NCBI GenBank assembly: GCA_949987705.1
Contig: CATLJY010000208.1
Coordinates: 241,905 to 305,904, forward strand
DNA length: 64,000 bases
Direction of reading: 5' to 3'
Source: Thereva unica
Lineage: Eukaryota; Arthropoda; Insecta; Diptera; Therevidae
The notes beneath the pieces were generated by a model that was given only the letters and a program-made list of their open reading frames with translations, had not been told where the DNA came from and did not search any database. The translations under genes were made by a program, and so were the position numbers. This document shows positions 54,499 to 64,000 of the stretch, piece by piece (the first letter of the stretch is position 1; each line of letters begins with the position of its first letter).

Positions 54499-54698
54499 TA
54501 TTGGATTGTGGAAATTTTGTTTTCTATCTAGTAGCATTTTATTTATTTTTTGTCAAGTTTGCACACTTATAATCTTTTGTTTAGTTCTCTCGTTGCTGTG
54601 CTTACGATAAGTTCACTTTTTAAATAAAGCTGTTTTATTAAGAATTCTCGCTTATTTTACTTTATTATAAACTCTGCCTGAATAAGAATACCCCAACA
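54499..54698 (+). repeat. Copia 5' LTR (200 bp)
   Basis: Starts TATTGG and ends CCAACA; the expected terminal inverted pair is TGTTGG/CCAACA, so the second base is changed (G to A) and the same change is in the 3' LTR. An AATAAA is at 54623-54628. Relative to the 3' LTR it differs at four sites: one in TAGTAGC/TAGAAGC, two in the T-rich run near 54540-54550, and one in CTTATAATC/CTTAGAATC. Confidence 0.95.
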
Positions 54699-54712
54699 GG
54701 TTATGGGCCCAG
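54699..54712 (+). promoter_or_regulatory. Copia primer binding site (initiator tRNA-Met fragment)
   Basis: GGTTATGGGCCCAG immediately after the LTR is complementary to the anticodon-region sequence of eukaryotic initiator tRNA-Met. It matches the site used by Drosophila copia, which primes minus-strand synthesis with a half-molecule of that tRNA rather than with its 3' CCA end. Confidence 0.9.
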
Positions 54713-54800
54713 ATAAATAATAAAATAAAAACTAGTGAAGAGCAGTGTTAAGTAACAAGCGGCCACGTGTAGTAATAGGAGCAAATCGGATTCTTCTAGA
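54713..54800 (+). other. Copia 5' leader
   Basis: Non-coding 88 bp between the primer site and the Gag ATG, in the position where copia RNA packaging and dimerisation signals would lie. I see no specific motif. Confidence 0.5.
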
Positions 54801-55751
54801 ATGATCGTAGAACGTTTCGCTGGTGAAAATTTTCGTCAGTGGAAATTCCAAATAAAATGTGCCCTTAAGGCAAAAGGTATTGATATCAACATAAAGAAAC
54901 CAGACAATAACGCCGCTGAATGGCTAAAGCAAGATGGGCTAGCCATGTTCATTATAACCTCCGCTATGGACCTTAATCAAGTTGCACTGATAGAAAATTG
55001 CGAAAGTGCAAACGAAATAATGACAAAATTGGAGTCTATATATGAACAAAAGTCAGAGCTGAACAAAATGTTAATTCACGAGAGGTTCTATCAGTATAAA
55101 ATGGACCCATCTGACAGTATGGCAAAACATGTTTCTAAAGTGGAGACCTTAGCCAAACAACTTAAAGAAAGTGGTGAAAACATCAGTGATATGGCCATAA
55201 TGACAAAAATTCTAAGTACACTGCCCACTAAGTATCGTTCATTGAGGCAGGCTTGGATGTCGCTTGACACAAAACAACAGACGATACAAAATCTAACCGC
55301 TCGATTACTAGATGAGGAAGCCAGTCTCACTTGTGAGGAGGAGAATGAAACAGCATTGGTAGTGTCTAAACAGAAAAAGGGGATAAATTCCAATTCTCGA
55401 AACAAACTTCAAGAAAATAGCCAGGAGAATACACGTCATCGATTTGTCTGCTACAACTGCAATAAACGAGGACACTTTGCAAGAGACTGTCGTGCTCCAA
55501 AGAAATCTGTGCGGAAAGCACAAGAACAAAACAACATGCTAGCGTTTAATACTGAAAGTGTGAACACTGTTACCCAAAGCTGTGAAGATGTATGGCTACT
55601 AGATAGCGGTGCATCAGTACATATGACATTCCGAAGAGATTTCTTTAATAACCTAAAAGAATATTCTAGTACTGAGCAGAAAAGTGTCAAATTAGGTAAT
55701 CAGCAAAACATTAGGGTATCTGGTATAGGGACAGTGCTAATTAAAAAGTGA
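54801..55751 (+). pseudogene. Copia Gag and truncated protease
   Basis: A 316-codon frame from ATG 54801 to TGA 55749-55751. The Gag capsid-like region (UBN2/DUF4219 type) begins at once with FAGENFRQWKFQIKC at about residues 6-20 and runs to about 175 (YEQKSELNKM, ILSTLP). A CCHC zinc knuckle, C217-C220-H225-C230 (CYNCNKRGHFARDC), binds genomic RNA in this family. The aspartic protease active site is LLDSGAS, Asp 268. After VLIKK (residue 316) the frame hits a stop at a deletion junction in an A-rich tract, so the C-terminal part of the protease is missing. Otherwise the Gag portion is intact and could still be made from LTR-driven RNA. Confidence 0.92.
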
Positions 55752-56470
55752 AAAATGGACAAATTGAAGATGTAGAATCTCTTGATGAGAACTTTGTTTG
55801 CGAAGCGTGCATGTTTGGAAAACAAAGTCGGTTGCCATTCCATTCATCACACCGAGGTCAACTGAAACCTGGAGAGGTAATCTACAGTGATGTATGCGGA
55901 CCAATGAACAAGACTTCTGTAAGGGGTATGAGGTATTTTGTATTATTCAAAGATGCAGCTTCGAATTACAGATGTGTGTATTTCATGAAACACAAGAGTG
56001 AAGTTTTTGATTATTTTAAGAAATTTAATGCAATAATAATGAATAAGTTTAATCGTAGAGTAGGTACACTTCACACTGACAATGGTGGAGAATATGTCAA
56101 CAATAATTTCAAAGATTTTCTTTCTCGTCATGGCATTACGCATGAATGCACAGCTCCATACACACCTCAGCAGAATGGGCGAGCTGAACGGGAGTTGCGG
56201 ACAATAGTAGAAAGTGCTCGATCGATGCTTTATGGTCGTGATCTTCAACTGGATCTATGGGCAGAAGCGGTTAATTGCGCTGTTTATATACTTAACAGGA
56301 CATCATCAAGTCAGACTCCGAATTGTTCACCTTATGAAATATGGACTGGTGAGAAACCAAATCTTCAACACATCAAAGTATTTGGTTGTTACGGCTATGT
56401 ACACATCCCTGAAGAGTGTAGAAGTAAACTAGAAAAGAAGAGCAACAAACTACTATTGGTTGGGATATGA
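55748..56470 (+). pseudogene. Copia integrase (N-terminal zinc finger truncated)
   Basis: A 241-codon open stretch in frame 2; the GTG at 55748 is only the first codon after the junction, not a real start. It retains the second half of the HHCC finger (FVCEAC, Cys 18 and 21) but has lost the upstream WH..LGH half. The catalytic core is complete: Asp 48 (YSDVCGP), Asp 111 (LHTDNGGEY) and Glu 147 (QQNGRAER), a spacing of 35 residues (D,D35E). Family motifs LWAEAV, YILNR and FGC.GYVHIP follow. The frame ends at TGA 56468-56470 because of a one-base shift at about 56463; coding continues in the +3 frame (GYEDNNYRMYD). Confidence 0.92.
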
Positions 56471-57183
56471 AGACAACAATTATAGAATGTATGATCCGCA
56501 AACACGTCGAATCAAATATCGAGAGATGTCATCTTTGATGAAGTGAGTAAACCAACAACTAAGAATACAGTTGCATTTGAGATTGAAAATATTTATGGAT
56601 CCGATTCAGTCCAGTCTTCCTCGTTACCTGTTGTTAGCACAGCCTCAATCTCAGAACAAGCCAATATACCCAATACTATTGTAGAAGAAACATCGAGTGA
56701 TGACAGTTTAATTAGCTGTGATGATGATGATCCAACTTATGAGCCATCACAAACGATCGATGAAAATGAATCAGCTCAGAGGCACATAAATTTGAGATCC
56801 AGAACAAATAGAAACCCTGAAGTAAATATGGTCGAATTTTGTGTACCATCAACATTTAAAGAAGCAATCAAAAGTCCAGAAAAAGAAAAATGGATTGAGG
56901 CAATTAATGAAGAATTGCAAGCTCATGAGGAAAAACAATACATGGACTATAACAGATAAAACAGATAAAAAGCCAATAACCTCAACATGGGTCTTTCGTG
57001 TAAAGAAAAATAAAGAGGGGCCAAATTGAAAGATTTAAAGCCAGGCTTTGTGCAAGAGGGTTCAATCAAATAAAGGATATTGATTACACTGAGACATTTG
57101 CACCGACTGCTAGATATGATTCTATTCGAATATTGCTGAGCATTGCTGCTAAATACAAATACTTCATACTATTTAATAATTAG
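56463..57183 (+). pseudogene. Copia integrase C-terminus and truncated RT start, multiply frameshifted
   Basis: Follow-on coding through four frame changes: frame 3 from 56463 to about 56510; frame 2 from about 56516 (RDVIFDEVSK) to about 56930, an acidic, variable integrase tail ending in NLRSRT and the RT lead-in FKEAIKSPEKEKWIEAINEE; frame 3 to about 57018 (NNTWTIT, TSTWVFRVKKNKEG); frame 1 to TAG 57181-57183 (ERFKARLCARGFNQ, DYTETFAPTARYDSIRILLSIAA). These are the first conserved blocks of the RVT_2 reverse transcriptase. It stops before the catalytic YVDD block; the remaining RT and all of RNase H are absent, and the sequence joins the polypurine tract within about 20 bp. Confidence 0.9.
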
Positions 57184-57199
57184 ATAGGAAATAAAATTT

Positions 57200-57208
57200 C
57201 AGTGGGAG
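57200..57208 (+). promoter_or_regulatory. Copia polypurine tract
   Basis: CAGTGGGAG immediately before the 3' LTR. A short G-rich purine run at this spot is the plus-strand primer in Ty1/Copia elements; here it has one internal pyrimidine. Confidence 0.75.
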
Positions 57209-57408
57209 TATTGGATTGTGGAAATTTTGTTTTCTATCTAGAAGCATTTTATATTTTTTTTGTCAAGTTTGCACACTTAGAATCTTTTGTTTAGTTCTCT
57301 CGTTGCTGTGCTTACGATAAGTTCACTTTTTAAATAAAGCTGTTTTATTAAGAATTCTCGCTTATTTTACTTTATTATAAACTCTGCCTGAATAAGAATA
57401 CCCCAACA
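57209..57408 (+). repeat. Copia 3' LTR (200 bp)
   Basis: Offset 2710 bp from the 5' LTR, same length, 196 of 200 identical by eye, the same TATTGG start and CCAACA end, and an AATAAA at about 57333. Confidence 0.95.
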
Positions 57409-57413
57409 TTCGA
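57409..57413 (+). repeat. Copia target-site duplication, right copy (TTCGA)
   Basis: Matches 54494-54498 and continues straight into TGAATGTAAC of the interrupted satellite monomer. Confidence 0.93.
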
Positions 57414-60400
57414 TGAATGTAACTTAATTTCGATGAATTAAGTGATTTCAAGTTATTTTCGATGTATTAGATGAATGTAACTTATTTCGATGAATTAAGT
57501 GAATTTAAGTTATTTTCGATGTATTCGATGTATGAAACTCAATTTCGATGAATTAAGTGATTTCAAGTTATTTTCGATGTATTCGATGAATGTAACCTTA
57601 ATTTCGATGAATTAAGTGAATTTAAGTTATTTTCGATGTATTCGATGTATGAAACTCAATTTCCATGAATTAAGTGAATTTAACTTATTTTCGATGTATT
57701 CGATGAATGTAACTTAATTTCGATGAATTAAGTGATTTCAAGTTATTTTCGATGTATTCGATGTATAAAACTTAATTTCGATGAATTAAGTGATTTCAAG
57801 TTATTTTCGATGTATTCGATGTATGAAACTCAATTCGATGAATTAAGTGAATTTAACTTATTTTCGATGTATTCGATGAATGTAACTGAATTTCGATGAA
57901 TTAAGTGAATTGAACTTATTTTCGATGTATTCGATGAATGTAACTTAATTTCGATGAATTAAGTGATTTCAAGTTATTTTCGATGTATTCGATGAATGTA
58001 ACTTAATTTCGATGAATTAAGTGAATTTAACTTATTTTCGATGTATTCGATGAATGTAACTCAATTCGATGAATTAAGTGATTTCAAGTTATTTTCGATG
58101 TATTCGATGTATGAAACTCAATTTCGATGAATTAAGTGAATTTAACTTATTTTCGATGTATTCGATGAATGTAACTTAATTTCGATGAATTAAGTGAATT
58201 GAACTTATTTTCGATGTATTCGATGAATGTAACTAAATTTCGATGAATTAAGTGATTTCAAGTTATTTTCGATGAATTCGATGAATGTAACTTGATTTCG
58301 ATGAATTAAGTGATTTCAAGTTATTTTCGATGTATTCGATGTATGAAACTCAATTTCGATGAATTAAGCGAATTTAACTTATTTTCGATGTATTCGATGA
58401 ATGTAACTTAATTTCGATGAATTAAGTGATTTCAAGTTATTTTCGATGTATTCGATGAATGTAACTTAATTTCGATGAATTAAGTGAATTTAACTTATTT
58501 TCGATGTATTCGATGAATATAACTTATTTTTCGGTGAATTAAGTGAATTTAACTTATTTTCGATGTATTCGATGAATGTAACTTAATTTCGATAAATTAA
58601 GTGAATTGAACTTATTTTCGATGTATTCGATGAATGTAACTTAATTTCGATGAATTAAGTGATTTCAAGTTATTTTCGATGAATTCGATGAATGTAACTT
58701 GATTTCGATGAATTAAGTGAATTTAAGTTATTTTCGATGTATTCGATGTATGAAACTCAATTTCGATGAATTAAGTGAATTTAACTTATTTTCGATGTAT
58801 TCGATGAATGTAACTTAATTTCGATGAATTAAGTGATTTCAAGTTATTTTCGATGTATTCGATGTATGAAACTCAATTTCGATGAATTAAGTGAATTGAA
58901 CTTATTTTCGATGTATTCGATGAATGTAACTTAATTTCGATGAATTAAGTGATTTCAAGTTATTTTCGATGTATTCGATGTATGAAACTCAATTTCGATG
59001 AATTAAGTGAATTTAACTTATTTTCGATGTATTCGATGAATATAACTTAATTTCGGTGAATTAAGTGAATTTAAGTTATTTTCGATGTATTCGATGTATG
59101 AAACTCAATTTCGATGAATTAAGTGAATTTAACTTATTTTCGATGTATTCGATGAATGTAACTTAATTTCGATGAATTAAGTGATTTCAGAGTTATTTTC
59201 GATGTATTCGATGTATGAAACTCAATTTCGATGAATTAAGTGAATTTAACTTATTTTCGATGTATTCGATGAATGTAACTTAATTTCGATGAATTAAGTG
59301 AATTGAACTTATTTTCGATGTATTCGATGAATGTAACTTAATTTCGATGAATTAAGTGATTTCAAGTTATTTTCGATGAATTCGATGAATGTAACTTGAT
59401 TTCGATGAATTAAGTGAATTTAAGTTATTTTCGATGTATTCGATGTATGAAACTCAATTTCGATGAATTAAGTGAATTGAACTTATTTTCGATGTATTCG
59501 ATGAATGTAACTTAATTTCGATGAATTAAGTGATTTCAGTTATTTTCGATGTATTCGATGTATGAAACTCAATTTCGATGAATTAAGTGAATTTAACTTA
59601 TTTTCGATGTATTCGATGAATATAACTTAATTTCGGTGAATTAAGTGAATTTAAGTTATTTTCGATGTATTCGATGTATGAAACTCAATTTCGATGAATT
59701 AAGTGAATTTAACTTATTTTCGACTGTATTCGATGAATGTAACTTAATTTCGATGAATTAAGTGATTTCAAGTTATTTTCGATGTATTCGATGTATGAAA
59801 CTCAATTTCGATGAATTAAGTGAATTTAACTTATTTTCGATGTATTCGATGAATGTAACTTAATTTCGATGAATTAAGTGAATTGAACTTATTTTCGATG
59901 TATTCGATGAATGTAACTTAATTTCGCGATGAATTAAGTGATTTCAAGTTATTTTCGATGAATTCGATGAATGTAACTTGATTTCGATGAATTAAGTGAA
60001 TTTAAGTTATTTTCGATGTATTCGATGTATGAAACTCAATTTCGATGAATTAAGTGAATTTAACTTATTTTCGATGTATTCGATGAATGTAACTTAATTT
60101 CGATGATTAAGTGATTTCAAGTTATTTTCGATGTATTCGATGTATGAAACTCAATTTCGATGAATTAAGTGAATTTAACTTATTTTCGATGTATTCGATG
60201 AATGTAACTTATTTCGATGAATTAAGTGAATTTAACTTATTTTCGATGTATTCGATGAATGTAACTCAATTTCGATGAATTAAGTGAATTTAACTTATTT
60301 TCGATGTATTCGATGAATGTAACTCAATTTCGATAAATTAAGTGAATTGAACTTATTTTCGATGTATTCGATGAATGTAACTTAATTTCGATGAATTAAG

Positions 60401-63400
60401 TGATTTCAAGTTATTTTCGATGAATTCGATGAATGTAACTTGATTTCGATGAATTAAGTGAATTTAAGTTATTTTCGTTGTATTCGATGTATGAAACTCA
60501 ATTTCGATGAATTAAGTGAATTTAACTTATTTTCGATGTATTCGATGAATGTAACTTAATTTCGATGAATTAAGTGAATTGAACTTATTTTCGATGTATT
60601 CGATGAATGTAACTTAATTTTGATGAATTAAGTGATTTCAAGTTATTTTCGATGAATTCGATGAATGTAACTTGATTCGATGAATTAAGTGAATTTAAGT
60701 TATTTTCGATGTATTCGATGTATAAAACTCAATTTCGATGAATTAAGTGAATTTAACTTATTTTCGATGTATTCGATGAATATAACTTAATTTCGGTGAA
60801 TTAAGTGAATTTAAGTTATTTTCGATGTATTCGAGGAATGTAACTTAATTTCCGATGAATCAAGTGAATTTAAGTTATTTTCGATGTATTCAGATGTATG
60901 AAACTCAATTTCGATGAATTAAGTGAATTTAACTTATTTTCGATGTATTCGATGAATGTAACTTAATTTCGATGAATTAAGTGATTTCAAGTTATTTTCG
61001 ATGTATTCGATGTATGAAACTCAATTTCGATGAATTAAGTGAATTTAACTTATTTTCGATGTATTCGATGAATGTAACTTAATTTCGATGAATTAAGTGA
61101 TTTTCAAGTTATTTTCGATGTACTTCGAAGAATGTAACTTAATTTCGATGAATTAAGTGAATTTAAGTTATTTTCGATGTATTCGATGTATGAAACTCAA
61201 TTTCGATGAATTAAGTGAATTTAACTTATTTTCGATGTATTCGATGAATGTAACTCAATTTCTATGAATTAAGTGAATTGAACTTATTTTCGATGTATTC
61301 GATGAATGTAACTTAATTTCGATGAATTAAGTGATTTCAAGTTATTTTCGATGAATTCGATGAATGTAACTTGATTTCGATGAATTAAGTGAATATAAGT
61401 TATTTTCGATGTATTCGATGTATGAAACTCAATTTCGATGAATTAAGTGAATTTAACTTATTTTCGATGTATTCGATGAATGTAAATTAATTTCGAATGA
61501 ATTAAGTGATTTCAAGTTCTTTTCGATGTATTCGATGTATGAAACTCAATTTCGATGAATTAAGTGAATTTAACTTATTTTCGATGTATTCGATGAATGT
61601 AACTTAATTTCGATGAATTAAGTGAATTGAACTTATTTTCGATGTATTCGATGAATGTAACTTAATTTCGATGAATTAAGTGATTTCAAGTTATTTTCGA
61701 TGTATTCGATGTATGAAACTCAATTTCGATGAATTAAGTGAATTTAACTTATTTTCGATGTATTCGATGAATGTAACTTAAATTTCGATGAATTAAGTGG
61801 ATTTCAAGTTTATTTTCGATGTATTCGATGAATGTAACTTGATTTCGATGAATTAAGTGAATTTTAAGTTATTTTCGATGTATTCGATGTATGAAACTCA
61901 ATTTCGATGAATTAAGTGAATTTAACTTATTTTCGATGTATTCGATGAATATAACTTAATTTCGTTGAATTAAGTGAATTTAAGTTATTTTCGATGTATT
62001 CGATGAATGTAACTTAATTTCGATGAATTAAGTGAATTTAACTTATTTTCGATGTATTCGATGAATGTAACTCAATTTCGATGAATTAAGTGAATTGAAA
62101 CTTATTTTCGATGTATTCGATGAATGTAACTTAATTTCGATGAATTTAGTGATTTCAAGTTATTTCGATGAATTCGATGAATGTAACTTGATTTCGATGA
62201 ATTAAGTGAATTTAAGTTATTTTCGATGTATTCAATGTATGAAACTCAATTTCGATGAATTAAGTGAATTTAACTTATTTTCGATGTATTCGATGAATAT
62301 AACTTAATTTCGGTGAATTAAGTGAATTTAAGTTAGTTTTCGATGTATTCGATGTATGAAACTCAATTTCGATGAATTAAGTGATTTTAACTTATTTTCG
62401 ATGTATTCGATGAATGTAACTTAATTTCGATGAATTAAGTGATTTCAAGTTATTTTCGATGTATTCGATGTATGAAACTCAATTTCGATGAATTAAGTGA
62501 ATTTAACTTATTTTCGATGTATTCGATGAATGTAACTTAATTTCGATGAAATAAGTGAATTGAACTTATTTTCGATGTATTCGATGGAATGTAACTTAAT
62601 TTCGATGAATTAAGTGATTTCAAGTTATTTTCGATGAATTCGATGAATGTAACTTGATTTCGATGAATTAAGTGAATTTAAGTTATTTTCGATGTATTCG
62701 ATGTATGAAACTCAATTTCGATGAATTAAGTGAATTTAACTTATTTTCGATGTATTCGATGAATGTAACTTAATTTCGATGAATTAAGTGAATTGAACTT
62801 ATTTTCGATGTATTCGATGAATGTAACTTAATTTCGATGAATTAAGTGATTTCAAGTTATTTTCGATGTATTCGATGTATGAAACTCCATTTCGATGAAT
62901 TTAAGTGAATTTAACTTATTTTCGATGTATTCGATGAATATAACTTAATTTCGGTGAATTAAGTGAATTTAAGTTATTTTCGATGTATTCGATGAATGTC
63001 AACTTAATTTCGATGAATTAAGTGAATTTAAGTTATTTTCGATGTATTCGATGTATGAAACTCAATTTCGATGAATTAAGTGAATTTAACTTATTTTCGA
63101 TGTATTCGATGAATGTAACTTAATTTCGATGAATTAAGTGATTTCAAGTTATTTTCGATGTATTCGATGAATGTAACTTAATTTCGATGAATTAAGTGAA
63201 TTTAAATTATTTTCGATGTATTCGATGTATGAAACTTAATTTCGATGAATTTAGTGAATTGAACTTATTTTCGATGTATTCGATGAATGTAACTTAATTT
63301 CGATGAATTAAGTGATTTCAAGTTATTTTCGATGAATTCGATGAATGTAACTTGATTTCGATGAATTAAGTGAATTTAAGTTATTTTCGATGTATTCGAT

Positions 63401-64000
63401 GTATGAAACTCAATTTCGATGAATTAAGTGAATTTAACTTATTTTCGATGTATTCGATGAATGTAACTTAATTTCGATGAATTAAGTGATTTCAAGTTAT
63501 TTTCGATGTATTCGATGTATGAAACTCAATTTCGATGAATTAAGTGATTTCAAGTTATTTTCGATGTATTCGATGAATGTAACTTAATTTCGATGAATTA
63601 AGTGAATTTAAGTTATTTTCGATGTATTCGATGTATGAAACTCAATTTCGATGAATTAAGTGAATTTAACTTATTTTCGATGTATTCGATGAATGTAACT
63701 CAATTTCGATGAATTAAGTGAATTGAACTTATTTTCGATGTATTCGATGAATGTAACTTAATTTCGATGAATTAAGTGATTTCAAGTTATTTTCGATGTA
63801 TTCGATGAATGTAACTTAATTTCGATGAATTAAATGATTTCAAGTTATTTTCGATGAATTCGATGAATGTAACTTGATTTCGATGAATTAAGTGAATATA
63901 AGTTATTTTCGATGTATTCGATGTATGAAACTCAATTTCGATGAATTAAGTGAATTTAACTTATTTTCGATGTATTCGATGAATGTAACTTAATTTCGAT
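57409..64000 (+). repeat. 58-bp satellite array, block 3
   Basis: Same satellite and strand, running off the right edge. From about 57414 to 63010 it has dozens of isolated 1-2 bp insertions or deletions (for example near 57594, 58070, 59189, 59535, 59725, 59927, 60105, 60852, 60891, 61121, 61493, 62098, 62334, 62586 and 63000), which are almost absent from block 1. From about 63050 to the end the monomers are regular again. No gene is visible. Confidence 0.97.

Larger units (their letters stand above)
54499..57408 (+). mobile_element. Copia/Ty1-type LTR retrotransposon, internally deleted
   Basis: A 2910-bp element with complete ends: 200-bp LTRs, TTCGA target duplication, primer binding site and polypurine tract. 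Coding order Gag-PR-IN-RT identifies Copia/Ty1. A full copia-group element is about 5 kb; here there is one deletion at the PR/IN boundary (about 55747) and a second that removes RT from after its first block, plus all of RNase H, joining at about 57175. At least four frameshifts (about 56463, 56510, 56930 and 57018) break the rest. The LTRs differ at 4 of 200 positions by eye, so the insertion is fairly recent compared with its coding decay. Confidence 0.95.

Noticed and set aside
55091..56248. Minus-strand open frames across the Copia Gag and integrase, and a 72-codon plus-strand frame at 56214-56432
   Set aside because: They overlap clearly conserved Gag, zinc knuckle and D,D35E coding in another frame and have no recognisable features.
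1..64000. Telomeric repeat tract
   Set aside because: No TTAGG, TTAGGG or similar short G-rich telomere motif is present; the period is 58 bp.

Overview
The window is a eukaryotic, probably arthropod (most likely insect), heterochromatic satellite locus. About 57.75 kb of 64 kb (roughly 90%) is one AT-rich tandem repeat with a 58-bp monomer, all in the same orientation and running off both ends of the window. Two degenerate LTR retrotransposons sit inside it: a BEL/Pao remnant (47056-50395) and a Copia/Ty1 remnant (54499-57408). I see no host protein gene, tRNA, rRNA or CRISPR. The arthropod assignment rests on the pairing of a BEL/Pao element with a Drosophila-copia-like element and on very well preserved CpG sites in the satellite; it is an inference.

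Layout. 1-47055: satellite block 1. 47056-50395: BEL/Pao remnant on the + strand with a PHD-like finger, Gag zinc knuckle, protease, reverse transcriptase, RNase H and integrase C-terminus, broken by large internal deletions, frameshifts and a nonsense codon; no 5' LTR and no clear target-site duplication. 50396-54498: satellite block 2. 54499-57408: Copia element on the + strand with two 200-bp LTRs (4 differences by eye), a 5-bp TTCGA target-site duplication, a copia-type initiator-tRNA primer site and a short polypurine tract; its interior lacks most of RT and all of RNase H. 57409-64000: satellite block 3, whose first 5.6 kb is unusually rich in 1-2 bp indels.

The satellite is hierarchical. 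A 9-bp subrepeat (TTCGATGNA) occurs in tandem inside the monomer; the 58-bp monomer is itself a diverged dimer of two 29-bp halves (22/29 identical); monomers are commonly arranged as a three-type 174-bp trimer, about nucleosome size; and these are assembled into long higher-order repeats of 1450, 2627, 2958 and 3883/5654/7027 bp whose copies share private lesions. Each consensus monomer carries a 22-bp dyad symmetry and three CpGs. This fits a centromeric or pericentromeric satellite that evolves by unequal exchange, but nothing in the sequence proves centromere function.

No gene here is likely to make a working protein alone. The Copia copy keeps intact cis-acting ends (LTRs, primer site, polypurine tract), so it could have been mobilised in trans; the BEL copy looks dead and embedded in rearranged satellite.
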